A stretch of 64,000 nt of DNA. Source: Manihot esculenta (Eukaryota; Streptophyta; Magnoliopsida; Malpighiales; Euphorbiaceae). The notes beneath the pieces were generated by a model that saw only the letters and a list, made by a program, of their open reading frames with translations, did no database searches and was not told where the DNA came from. Position 1 is the first letter of the stretch. Each line of letters begins with the position of its first letter. This document shows, piece after piece, positions 22,640 through 34,234 of this stretch. The stretch lies in NCBI RefSeq assembly GCF_001659605.2, contig NC_035169.2, positions 7,783,610-7,847,609 on the forward strand, in the 5' to 3' direction. Both the position numbers and the translations under genes were made by a program.

Positions 22640-24530
22640 TGCTTATAGAAGTTTTGCTCCTGATTTGTTGGAATTTTCCCCTCCTTGATTTTGAAGTTGC
22701 CCACCTCTACCCTTTGCTGATGAGTGCTTCCACTCGCATGTTGCCATCTCTTTGCGGTTATTGTGTGTAAATTTAGAAATACTATCGGTTTTTTGTGATT
22801 ATATATGAAAAAGAAAAAGAGAAAATGTTACAGTTGAAATTTCAATTCATGATGCCTTTTAAAGTTTGGAGATGGTTGACATTTGCTATTTTTATTGTTG
22901 CTCTTTTCCTAATTGGCTTGGAGCTTGAAAGAGTGTCTGTTTGCTTGTGATACCACTGAGCTTGTTTTTGAAGTGATGCTCAAGTGCCTGAAATTAATTC
23001 TTCCTTGTTAATCCCTAGATGGAGTGTGGAAAACTGAATCGAAAAAGGTTGAAAATCAAATACTGCAATGTCTATTTTTTATAGACTGAAGCAAATCGAA
23101 ATAAGAATTAAATAGGCACATAGAATCTCCAAAGCAATTGCTGGAGATTGAACAAATGAGAGAAGAAAGGAAGAATGGAGAAAGAAGTACGAGTTTAGCA
23201 TTGAACGGAGTGGAGATCGAGGATGGAGCACACTAATGGAAGTGTGAACGTGTTGAAGCAAATGAAAATTTAATTCATAATTAGACTTTTTTTTTTTTTG
23301 ATAAGGGATGGGTTTGGAGGATTGCAACTGCCAGACCAAGCCCGCGAATATCAGTAGAATTATTACTTAATTATATTTGCAGAATTATTACTTAATTCTT
23401 ACATCATATATAAATTTATTAATTAGTATTTTAATTTTAAAAAATATATTAAAATATTTTTTATATCTAAAAAAAATTATTAATTAATTATTTAGTTTTA
23501 GCGTTAAATATTATAAAAAGTTTAAAATATTATGAAAAGATTAATTAATAATTTATTTAAAATTTAAAGGATTAAATAATAAATTTTTTTAAAATTATAA
23601 AAATTAAATAGTAAAATATTTAAAAAAAAGTAATTAATAAATTTTTTAAAATATTAAAAATATTTTAATATATATTTTAAAAATTAAAAAATTAATTAAA
23701 ATTTTTTTCTATATTGTAAACATTAAATAGTAATATGTGAATATCGTAACTATAATTTACTGATCGTCCTCTTATTTTATAAATTCATGTTTTATACGGC
23801 ATTCCAAAAAAAAAAAGTAGATGCATATACACATCTCATCCCTCTAGCATCAAAGGAGAAATAGAAAAGTAAGTGATATATTGAATGTGCATTTATTTAA
23901 GGTATTTTAAAAAAAAAAACACATTATTCTTTATTTTAAATACTAAAACATTTGTTTAGAGTTTAAATATTTGTCAATCATTCAAACCCTAATTGAAATC
24001 AATAGTTAAAAAATTAATAAAAATACCTATATATTAGGTAAGCTATTGGAGGTCCAACTTTGTTATGATGAGCGTTATGCCTAATAAATTAATTCAGACT
24101 AGATATTAAAAAAAAATGGATATATTAGTAGCTCATCCATTGATTGGATAATATGTTATATATAAATGAAAAAGAGAATGTCATTTGCCATTAATTAATG
24201 TTCTTACATGTTTTTAAGAAAATAAATCATATGTGAATGTGATGTTGTAACTAATTTTGTCAGCTTATTTTAATTAGTCTGTCCACTTTGTTTAATTTAT
24301 GTCAAATGCGGTCAATTAAATTTAATTTAAGTTATTAATGAATATTAAGTATTTAACTCCAAATAAATGCACATTCATATATCAAATTCTCACACCCTAT
24401 AGAAGAATTAAGTCATACCAAACGTAAAAGAAAGTAATTTCACCATATTTAAAAAAAAAAACTATAAACATATAAATAAGGATTTTATAATAATTAAATC
24501 TGTAATTAATTGATTGAATAGATAAAAAAT
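22640..24530. other. Downstream and intergenic DNA, AT-rich
   Basis: The first part (22637-23060) would be the Expp1-like 3' region. The frame 23079-23339 (minus) has no known domain. 23340-23760 contains words of the MITE family seen at 58166-58493 and 10725-11115. Nothing else recognised. Confidence 0.45.
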
Positions 24531-24539
24531 GAATTATTT

Positions 24540-26050
24540 GCTTATAAAGTAATACATTATATATAAATGAAAGCAAATGTAAATTAAATTTACCATTGTA
24601 TATATTTTTTTTAAAGTAAAATTACTGATTGTATTAATAAAAAATTCTATCCAATAAAAAGAGATATCATTCCAAACAAAGAGATGATTATACCTAATAA
24701 ATTCTCTAGTCAAAGTACGGGCAGTTAGAATAGCGTTGCGACGAACCCATCTAACAGAAATATCAGTTATAGAGTCTAACAAAGATTCACAATCATTTGA
24801 AGTCAAACTTCTGCATAAGATAATTTGACAAAAATGCTTCTCAAGCGCCCGTCTAAACTCCTACATAAGATAATTTAGCAAAAATATTCCTCCTTATTTC
24901 TCATTTCTCGAGCATAAATAATTAAAGTTTTCCGAATAAAACCATGGAACAAAACTTCTACGAGATAAAACTCGAATAAAGTTCCAAGGCTGACGTTGTC
25001 ATTGCGATTCCGAAAACTAATAATAATCCGTAAACCTCCATTGAACATTACCTTCCGAAACAACCGAATCAATAAAATTTGAAGAAAAGCCAACCCCAGA
25101 AACAGACACATAACTTTTTCACATTAACGAAAGGTTTTCTTCCAATCCTTGTCTATTGACTGAGAAGCAACCATCAAAATATAAAAAATTACGAAAAAAT
25201 TCCATATGAAAACTAAGAGCTTTTGTTTCCATCAAAAATAAAATGTCCGGCTTGTAACTAGTAACAAAATCCTTCAATGCATTAACTGTCCGAGGATTGC
25301 CGAGTCCTCGGCAGTTCCATCATAGAACGATCATTGCTTTCGGCTATCCCGACTTTTGACGGGATTAGCTGCTTCACTATTGTCTGTCAAATTAACATTC
25401 GCAGGGGTGTTGTTAGAGGTATCCTGTTGAGAGGAAGAAAAACCTGTAATAACGTTATGTTTGATATTTATTGGTATTTTTTTAGCATCATCATTTATTC
25501 AGACTGCACTCTCCTCATCAAGCTCAAAATCCCTGACCAATTTAGTCAACGTCTCGTTGTAATAACCAGAAGGAAGGTCTTCAATCAGAACCCAAAAATC
25601 AGAATCAATTAGAGGGATATGGAGAGAGTTTTCATTATCTTGTATCTCCTTCCAAACAAGTGGAAATCGATTGTACAACTAAGAGCCCCATTCACTATAT
25701 TTTCAAAATCAATATTATTAAAAAATCGAAACAGATATCTTTTTATCTCTAATTCCATAATAGATATCCCTCTAAAGGATGCTATAAATATGTCAAAAAT
25801 GTTTGCATATTCTGAAAATTGATTGGATTGTATATGAGAAACATCCCCGTCATACAGAAATCATAATTGACGATCAGAATATGTTTAGACTTCTTAATAG
25901 GGACAACAACATCTTGTTCTTTTATCGATAGTCAATTGACACAGATCGTCTTCCATGAAAAGGGGAAAGAAGAAGTTAGATTTAAGAAAAAGGAAAAATC
26001 GAGAGTATCGAGACGTAAAGGAAAATTTGCGTCGAAAGTATCCGTTCTTA
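24540..26050 (-). pseudogene. Internally deleted LINE (L1-type) retrotransposon remnant
   Basis: Read on minus, three LINE parts occur in order in a mutated state. (1) About 25830-25520: ORF1-like DUF4283 segment, MELEIKRYLFRFFNNIDFEN, then IDSDFWVLIEDLPSGYY. (2) 25334 to about 24900: endonuclease (EEP) start with WNCRGLGNPRTVNALKDFV and KPDILFLMETK, then downstream EEP segments in shifting frames. (3) About 24806-24650: RNase H-like C-terminus, DCESLLDSITDISVRWVRRN. Stops and frameshifts interrupt all parts. The reverse transcriptase region, normally more than 2 kb between EEP and RNase H, is missing: EEP-like sequence passes to RNase H within roughly 100 bases. A dead element. Confidence 0.75.
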
Positions 26051-26771
26051 TTGATATATCTCCATTTGTATATTTATCTATATACAAAATAATATATTAT
26101 ATAAAAATAAAATATCATGCGCAGTTAATTAAATTTAATTCAATTAATTAACCTTATTACAGATCAAATTTAGTTCTATTAATCTTATGTACATCTTTAA
26201 GAGAATATATCATTTACATTAAAATAATATATTATATATAAATGAAAAGTGGAATTAATTTTGATTTATTTTACTAATGAGGAATAAATATTTAAATAAA
26301 AATTTTTTTAAGTGTTTTAATTAAATAATAATGTGCTATTTTTTTAGATATCTAAAATAAATCGACATTGGTGTATAATTTTGGATAAATTTAGTCTATT
26401 AAATTAATCTAATTACATTTTTTTTGGTAACATACTCTACTTAATTACATTTAAAATTAAATTTTATTGCCTTTTGAATCCCTTCCTGCTATAATCTTCA
26501 AATGAAAGAGGCAAAAAGCTCAACAAGAGAAACATAACATTTCATTTAAGGGCACAAACAAACAAGAGACACATAGCATTTTATTTAAAAAACAAACAGA
26601 AATAACGGATACACAGCAACAAATAGACACCTTATTACATCATATATGAATCAAATAAAATTCTGATCGACCTTTGGCGACCGAACTTCAAACACACATT
26701 TAAAAAGAGATCAAGATATTCAGCTTTGGACGAAACTTAAAACACACACACATGAAGAAAGATATTCAAGG

Positions 26772-28013
26772 TTAGAAATTGTGAGGCCAAGGTTTAGTAG
26801 GATCAAATGGCATGCCTGTGTCAGTCCCAGCGGGCAAGAATCCAGGAAGCCCTAGGTCGCCTCCGGCTGCAGTGGGGCTTTCTCCAGTAGTGCTGTCGGG
26901 AGCAGGAGCAGGAGGACGAGGAGGCAGCCCCAGCCCAAAAACATTTGCACTGCTACTGCCTGCAAAATTTTCAGGATGAGGAGGAGGCGGCCCCAGCCCA
27001 AAAATATTTGCACTGCTACTGCCGGCAAAATTTTCTGGAGGAGGAGGTGGAGGAGGCAGTCCCAGCCCAAAAACATTTGTACTGTTACTGCCTGCAAAAT
27101 TTTGAGGAGGAGGGTGCAGCCCCAGCCCAAAAGGATTGACATAAGGAGGCATTCCCAGCTCAAAAGGATTCATACCAATATTCATGTTCCCCTGAGGGAG
27201 TCCCATGCCGACGATGTTGCCGGCGCTGCTATCTCCAAAACGCCCAGGGTAAACACCCATATCAAAACCACCACCACCACCAGGAAATCCGGGGAAGTTC
27301 AACCCTTGTGGGAGGTTGGTTCCACTGCCGCCACCAGCAATATTTTCGTTATTGTTCATCATATCAATGAACCACTGATCCCACATTAAAGCTTCTTGAG
27401 GATTAAACCTCATAAGCTCTCCACCAGAACCACCACCTCCTCCTTCTTGGCCCATCTCTTCCATAATAACATCCCCATGAGGAGACATCGGAAGCGGAAG
27501 AGGAGGAGGAGGAGGAAAAGGGTAAGATGGAAGAGGAGGAACTTGTTGAAAATACTCGGATCTTTTTCTTAACTCCCTCATTTTCTCCTCCAACAGCCAA
27601 ATGAAAGCCTGAAGTTCAGTCACCTCAAAAGAATCCATTTCATTATCACGACGAAGTCGGTCCATGAGGTAGACCAACTCATACTCCCTGTTCTTCATAT
27701 GATTCTTCCTGCAATGTTCCTGCGATTTGGCCATCCTCTCCTTTAGATAACTTTCTTGATTCGTCATCTTTTTGCACCGCTCCACCTCCGGAATGCTTTC
27801 GTATCTCATAATCAGCTGCTCCACCTCCGGTGGCGATGGCCACACCATAGGCTCTGGTTCATCTGGGCTATAGATGATGGCAAAAGCATTAACACCGCAC
27901 AAGGTGGTGAGTTCACTCACTTTTTTCAGCAAGCCAACTCGCCTTTTCTTCAGGCTGGCCTTTCTCGCAGCATCATTCACTATCCACACAAGCTTAACCT
28001 TCTTTCTCGTCAT
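26772..28013 (-). CDS. Type I (M-gamma) MADS-box transcription factor, AGL80-like
   Basis: Intact intronless gene, 413 residues, true ATG at 28011-28013. Residues 1-60 are the MADS domain (MTRKKVKLVWIVNDAARKAS, then KKRRVGLLKKVSELTTLCGV and AFAIIYSPDEPEP). It continues as in AGL80-type proteins with WPSPPEVEQLIMRYESIPE, KKMTNQESYLKERMAKSQE and a helical segment to about residue 155. No K-box, as expected for type I. The C-terminal half is Pro/Gly/Asn-rich and carries about four near-repeats of PPENFAGSSSANIFGLG. M-gamma factors act as heterodimers with M-alpha partners, mainly in the female gametophyte and endosperm; that role is family knowledge. The protein is longer than most AGL80-like members because of the C-terminal repeats. 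Confidence 0.92.
   Translation of the reverse strand: MTRKKVKLVWIVNDAARKASLKKRRVGLLKKVSELTTLCGVNAFAIIYSPDEPEPMVWPSPPEVEQLIMRYESIPEVERCKKMTNQESYLKERMAKSQEHCRKNHMKNREYELVYLMDRLRRDNEMDSFEVTELQAFIWLLEEKMRELRKRSEYFQQVPPLPSYPFPPPPPLPLPMSPHGDVIMEEMGQEGGGGGSGGELMRFNPQEALMWDQWFIDMMNNNENIAGGGSGTNLPQGLNFPGFPGGGGGFDMGVYPGRFGDSSAGNIVGMGLPQGNMNIGMNPFELGMPPYVNPFGLGLHPPPQNFAGSNSTNVFGLGLPPPPPPPENFAGSSSANIFGLGPPPPHPENFAGSSSANVFGLGLPPRPPAPAPDSTTGESPTAAGGDLGLPGFLPAGTDTGMPFDPTKPWPHNF
26920..27140 (-). repeat. In-frame tandem repeat in the MADS gene C-terminus
   Basis: Four units of about 60 bases with AGCCCAAAAACATTTGCACT-like cores, encoding PPENFAGSSSANxFGLG. Unit lengths differ by multiples of three through changes in the proline run, so the frame is kept. 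Confidence 0.85.
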
Positions 28014-29765
28014 TTTTTTGATTTTTTGCTACTCACTCATGCATGAGACCTCAGAAGGTGAAGGGTTTATATAGCAAAGAAGGGAAGGGTGGGGCTTGAA
28101 GAAATTATTATATTTCAGGGGTGAAATGTGAAATAACAGGAAATAGTTGAGGGCAATTAATTTATAATAAATCCATTTGTCAATATTCTAGAGTTATGAG
28201 ATTTTGGTAAGTGAATTACACTCTTTGCTTTCTATGGTAAGATATTTCATTTTCATTTAATCTTTTTGTTATTCTGGACCAATACTATATCCCATTTGTC
28301 ACTCATGACATGGACATTTCTACTATTGTGATTGGTTCTTTTAAAAAATTATAATAATATTTTATTTAAAAAATGGGTCCATTAGATATTGTCCAGCACT
28401 AAATTATTTAATTTGCATAATATCAATATGAATTTGAATTCAAAATAGATTGATTTTTTCTTCACAACCAGAGATATTATATTATTTTTCATTGTTTTAT
28501 TTAGAATTAATATAAAATGATAAATATAACTTATCATAATAGTATTTTTTAACTCTCCATTTAATATAATTCATTTGATAAAAAAAATTAAAATAAATTC
28601 TTACAATGAATTTTTTTTATTTTAAATAAGAAAATTATGAAAAAAATTACATTAAATTGAATTTTTATAAAAGCTTTAATTCTAAATGAGAGTTCAAAAA
28701 TTATTTTAACATAAAAGATTATTTTATAGGATAATTATTATTAAAATATTACTATGAATTTGGTTATTAATTTTTTTTTACTGTTCTTTTAAAATTTTTC
28801 ACATGTTAAAAAATAAAACTGATGCATTCTTTATATTATAATTTTTTTAGTTTGTTCTATACTTTTATAATAATGTAATTACATAATTTGCATGGCAATT
28901 TTTACACTTCATAATGTAATTTCTTAATTTTTTTTAACTGTAATTACACAGTTTTATATCTTAATTTTATAAATATACAATATTACACAACTTTTTATTT
29001 TTTTTTAAATTTAAGTCCTCATACGAAAAAAAACTTCAGTTTTGTGGCGGATAAAAAAAAATCTAGAAACAAATATAAAAAAAAAAATAATTTACAGAGT
29101 TCAGATTTTTTTTAATAAACAAAAGAGTCGACTGAATTTTCCTTATAAAAATATATCTATCATGAAAAAAAAATTAAATATATGAGAATAAAGATATATA
29201 TAATTGAAAAAAAAAATAAAAAAATGATAGATTTGTCATTCTATTAATTCATTTAATTAAAACGTGTTTTTGATTTTTATGGAAAGAACTTATAAAAGTA
29301 TAAATGTAATAGTAGTTATGGTAAGAAAATCTATTATTCACTTATAATCTAATTTAAAAATATTTATTTTATATAATTATTATATATTTTTTATTTAAAA
29401 ATTCAATTTATAGGTTGTATTTTAAATTTAATAATCATTAACTACAAAATAATAAATATTTTTTAAATCAGTTTTTATAAAAAAAAATTAAATGAATTCT
29501 TACAAAATTATTTATAATTTTATTTTTATATATAATAAAAAAATTATAAATTTAAAAGTTTAATTTTTTTTATTTTAAAAAAATTAAATTAAATTAAATT
29601 TTTATAAAATTTTTAATTCTAAACGAGAGGGTTTTTGTTATCCTACTGTGTAAATCTAACCAAAATTGATATTTGTTCCACTTGGGAAGAATAATAATAT
29701 TTAAGTATTTTTTTTTAAAAAAATTTAAGATTAAAATTGGAAAAGATTTGTTATATGAACTTGAA

Positions 29766-29877
29766 AATATTGCACTTATAGACTTAATCTGACAGTAAGT
29801 GCATTTGAATAAATCTGAAAAGTGTTAGATTCTATTCTCCCAATTTTCAATTTCTAATTTCCATTTTAAAAAAAAAA
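29766..29877 (+). mobile_element. Short tRNA-derived retroposon (SINE-like), copy
   Basis: TTAATCTGACAGTAAGTGCA, then TTAGATTCTATTCTCCCAAT and an A run. AACTTGAA lies just before (29758-29765) and just after the tail (29878-29885), a probable target duplication. Confidence 0.65.
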
Positions 29878-30469
29878 AACTTGAATAAATCTTAAACAAC
29901 TATATATATTATAGTTAGCTGATTGATAGTGCAGATTTTTGTAGTTAGTTTTATGTTATACTATGATTTGATTTAATGCATCATATCAATTTTATGAAGT
30001 TGCATTTCAAGAGCACTGATACTTGTCGCTAATTAGACATTAGCTTTATTCAATATCAATTTTAAAAATAAAGTTAGTATTTTATATCAGTCAAAACACT
30101 ATTATTTAGTAATTAAAATAATAAAATATAAAAAATTCATTTTTTAATTAATTTTAGGATTTTTTTATTTTAATTTAATTCTAGTAATTAACTTTATAAA
30201 TTTTTATTACAAAGTTCAGTTTTAACTTAAATTAAACTATCGATTTCAAAATGTAATTTTAATTTTGATTTGTAAATTCCAATTAAATCAATGAGAGTTT
30301 CTCGAATTTTAATTCCAACTCTCAATGAAAAAGTTTTTTGTTTCCTTTTTAATAAATCATAAATTTGTCCAGCGGGGAAAATTGATTTGACCAGCTAATC
30401 TATTTTAAGTCATAAAAAATATAAAATAATCTAAATATAATAATTCACTAAATATGAATTCAAAATTTA

Positions 30470-30562
30470 ATAATTAAATTTAATCTCATACGTGCATTTA
30501 AATAAATTTAAAAAGTTTTAGATTTTATTATTTTAATTTTTAATCTTTTATCTAAAAAAAAA
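30470..30562 (+). mobile_element. Short tRNA-derived retroposon (SINE-like), decayed copy
   Basis: TTTAATCTCATACGTGCATT, then AGTTTTAGATTTTATTATTT and an A-rich tail, in the same order as the other family members. More diverged; no clear target duplication. Confidence 0.5.
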
Positions 30563-31221
30563 TAATTAACGCAACTAACTCAAATATAGTATATTTAAAT
30601 TGATACAGTTAATTATTTTTTTTTAAAAATTAAATAAATGATTTTTAAAAATTTTTCACAGATTGAGGAGGTGCGTACAAGAATTTATTCTATTAACTTT
30701 TTAATGGTTCAATAAATAATTTAAATCAACAAATAACTTAATATATGAGTTAAGTATATATTCTTTTATTTTTAAAACTCAATAGTTTAGTTAATATAAT
30801 GTTAATTTAATCATTAAATTGAAGATTTTTTTACCTAAATTTCATTAATTATTTTAAAAATGATTAAAATACCTTTCAATATATAGTATTTTCAAAATTT
30901 TAATTTATGTCAAAATTAACAATTATATCACTTAATTTCTAAAAATAATAGCTTAATCTTATATTTTAAATTTATTAAATACAAAATAAAATATTTTCAT
31001 TGAATTATTTTAATTTGATGGAGTTAAAGTAGAAGGACAAACATATTTTAATAATAGTTTGAGGTATATAGTAATTTTGATATAAGTTATTAATATAAAA
31101 ATAAATTTCTGTATTTATAAGTATAAAAACATAATTGACTGCTTTTTTTTATAAATATAAAATAAAAAATATTAAAAATAAAAAATCATTAATATTAAAA
31201 ATATAAAAATATATAACTTAA

Positions 31222-33007
31222 CACTACAAAACGGACATCCCTTAATAATTTTAATAGATTTACTAATCGATTAAAAAATTTATTAGTAAATTTTAATATA
31301 AAAAATTTATAAAAATTTATCAACAAATTTTAAATTTATTAGTAATTTATAAATTGTATTGAAATTTATTAATAGATTTAAAATTCATTGCTAATTCACT
31401 TTACGGATTTTAATATATTAATAAATTTAAAAAAATATTTAAATTACTAACGGACTCTAAATTCGTTAGTAATATATTTAAAAAATTATTAACTTATTTA
31501 CAAATCTATTACTAAATTTTATTATTTAATTATTAAGTAAAAAACGTATAAAATTTACTAATGAATGTTTTCGTTAATAAATCTATTGGTAAATTTAAAA
31601 TGATATCTCATATAAAATTTGTGTTATGTTATGAAAAATTCATATTTTTTCATTATCAACAGATTTATTAATAGATTTCAAATCCGTTCATAATTTTTTA
31701 TGAAAAAAAAATTTACTTTTACATTTAAAATTTAGTAACGGATTCAAATCGATTAGTAAATCCATTAGTAATTCGTATTTATAAATATAACACCATATCT
31801 ATCTCTTTTTATCATTCATTCATTTTATTATTTTTATTATTTCTATTTTTTTCTATTTCTCTCATTTTCTTTTTGTTTTCTACTACTTTATTTCATTTCA
31901 CTTTCTTATCTTTTTTTTTCTTCTATTTTTTTATTATTTTTCATTCATCTCTTATCCTTTTTAATCTCATTCTCTTTCCCCTTCTATTATTTTCTTTATC
32001 TTCTTCTATAATGTTTCTTTCGCTTTCTCCGTTTCTTTTTCCATTATTTTCTTCCTTTTCTTCTCTTATTCTTCATTTTCTCTATAATTATTTTATTTTT
32101 TTTCTATTATTTTTCTTACATCTCTTATTCTTTTTTTTTTTATCTCATTCTCTTCCCTATTCTATTATTTTCTTTATTTTTCTCCATAATTTTTCTTTCA
32201 CTTTCTCCATTTTCTTTTCCATTATTTTCTTCCCTTTCTTTTCTTATTCTTCATTTTCTCTATAATTATCATTCATATTATTTCCTCTCATATTATTTTC
32301 TTCTATCATTTTCTTTCTATCTATATGTTTTTCTATTATTTTCTCTTCATTTATTTTTTTTCTAATCATTTTCTCTTTTTTTTCCCTCATTTTTCTAATC
32401 ATTTTTTTACTCTACTCTCATTCTTCCTTTTTTTTCATAATTTTTATTTTTCTATCTTTTTTTCCTTTTTCTCTTTTTTCTTTCTTTTTCTTTTATCATT
32501 TTTTTCTCATTCACTTTTCTCTTATTTCCACGTTCTATATATTTCTAATAAATATTAAACATAAATTAAAAATTTAGTAATAATAATAATATAATTTTAA
32601 ATCTTATTGAATTAATAAAATATAATATTTATAATAAAATTTATTATTTAATCGAGATAACAATTATTTTGTCGAAATAATAATTATTTTAAAATTATTT
32701 AAATTTTCAATAAATTTACTATCAGATTTCAAGTTATTGGTAATTCATTAATAGATTTACCAACAAATTTAAATCTATTAGTAAATTATTTTTTTCCTAA
32801 CGGATTTAAAATCCGTCGGTAATAATAACGGAAATTTCATTAATAAATCTGTTAGTATTACTAACGGACTTGAAAACCATTGATAAAAATTTATCAACGA
32901 GTTTTTTAACAAAAAATCGTAATCCATTAATAATCTATTGATATCAATAAATTTTTAAAGGATTACCAATGGAAAAATGTATTGCTAATTCAAAAATTTT
33001 TTATAGC
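31222..33007. mobile_element. Non-autonomous CACTA-like DNA transposon
   Basis: Starts CACTACAAAACGG (31222) and ends near TTTTTTATAGC (33007), a degenerate match to the CACTA...TAGTG ends. Subterminal repeats of the form ACTAACGGATTTAAATTCGTTAG recur in both orientations at 31250-31790 and 32700-32960, the classic En/Spm subterminal layout. No transposase. The centre (31800-32560) is an 0.7-kb polypyrimidine block that creates the false open frames 31873-32265 and 32325-32558. The 3-bp target duplication is ambiguous. Confidence 0.7.
31800..32560 (+). repeat. Polypyrimidine (C/T-rich) low-complexity block
   Basis: About 750 bases of TTTTCTATTATTTTCTT-like repeats with almost no G. A rough repeat of about 240 bases is visible (for example CATTTTCTCTATAATTAT at about 32071 and 32252). 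Confidence 0.85.
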
Positions 33008-33266
33008 TTAATATATAATAAGAATTTTTTTTATATATAATTTCAAAACTTTTAAAATTTTTACCTTTTCAACCTGAAATATTTTAATACCTTATATTTT
33101 ATTAACTTGCTTTACCTTTACTTTAAAAAAAAAAAAAATTCGCATGTTTCATCTAAAGGTAAAAACAAAAAGGGCAGGTATTCAAATCCCACTCCAATTA
33201 ATTAAGAATCATATAATTTATTAAAAATGAAAATGCACCTAAAATGAAAGTTATTTGTGATTGGTT

Positions 33267-34230
33267 CACTATAAGAACTGTTGGAATGCTATCGAAAAAT
33301 CACCAACCATCAAGATCTGTTAGTGTTATTGATGAAAAGACTAACAGATCGGTATTATGCTTTCTTCACTAACGGAAACTTAAATCCGTTAGTGAGCAAG
33401 ATTACTTATTAACGGACGATTGTGTCCATAACAACCGAAAAAATGTTGGCATATGGTATTATTAAGAATGGAATTGATCCATTATTGAATTTTAAACTTA
33501 AAATTATTTCATCTTGCATATGCGTTCAGAAATTCTCAAATCTCCATTTCTGAAATCTCTAACTAATTCTATCTCCTTATTTCTGAATTTCTCATTAGTG
33601 TAAAATCTCTCACTGCCAACATTATCACCGATCAACTGCATTACTATCATCACTAACATCACCAGGCGACTTTTGATTGGAAAGTGGAAGATTTATTCGG
33701 CGAGAATTGAGCTCAATATTGCCTCTCCATAGTGCGATTGCTTCCACTTGCCTTGTCTCCAAGCTCTCCGGTGAACTCGGCACTGTCCAAGGTTTTTATC
33801 CACCTTCCCTTACTCTCACACTGATGGTTTTTATTCTATATCTATATGCAATTGCATGTTAAAATAATTAGTGAATTTTATAGATTGAGTATTAGTAATT
33901 GAATAGCTAATTTAATTTAAGAAATTATCTATTAAAATTTGGAGGAGAAATTGTCATTACAATGTGAATTTCTGCATAGCTTTCATTGTTAATAGTTGAC
34001 AATGCAATATGATGTTGAAAGACTAAGAAGGAAGAGATATGTAGGACTTGAGTATTAGGGTTTCAAATGAGATTTATAGATGCCTTGATGATGAAGTTAT
34101 TGCACTGTGATTTCCCAAGGTACTGATACTGATACTGGGAAAGGTGCACTATTGCAAGGCACTAGTGCAATATAATGTGGAAAAACAGATTTAATTCGTT
34201 AATAAATCCGTTTATTAAAAAATTGTGTTG
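33267..34230. mobile_element. Possible second CACTA-like element carrying a gene fragment
   Basis: A CACTATAAGAA start at 33267 is followed by subterminal motifs (GATCTGTTAGTG, CACTAACGGAAAC, TTAAATCCGTTAGTG) at 33315-33400. Near 34185-34230 the words TTTAATTCGTTAATAAATCC and AAATTGTGTTG resemble a decayed opposite end. Between them lies a coding-like fragment. Right end and target duplication are not firm. Confidence 0.4.
33695..33795 (+). pseudogene. Gene fragment resembling a small plant mitochondrial protein (NOXY2-like)
   Basis: The frame reads RRELSSILPLHSAIASTCLV then SKLSGELGTVQ, ending at a GGT donor-like position. The segment LLPLHSAIASARLVSKLS is typical of exon 2 of the short plant proteins annotated as NONRESPONDING TO OXYLIPINS 2-like. 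No start codon, no second exon; it lies between CACTA-type subterminal repeats. Identification from memory of the motif only. Confidence 0.45.
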
Positions 34231-34234
34231 CTTA

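Larger units (their letters stand above)
28080..31220. other. 3.1-kb AT-rich intergenic region with SINE-like copies
   Basis: No coding sequence recognised. It contains short retroposon copies at 29766-29877 and about 30470-30562; the rest is A/T-rich without clear structure. Confidence 0.5.

Noticed and set aside
26852..27389. Other-frame open frames across the MADS C-terminus
   Set aside because: Shadows of the repeated proline/glycine-rich coding sequence; the MADS frame explains the region.
31873..32558. Long open frames rich in Phe/Leu/Ser
   Set aside because: They come from the polypyrimidine block of the CACTA-like element; no domain and extreme composition.
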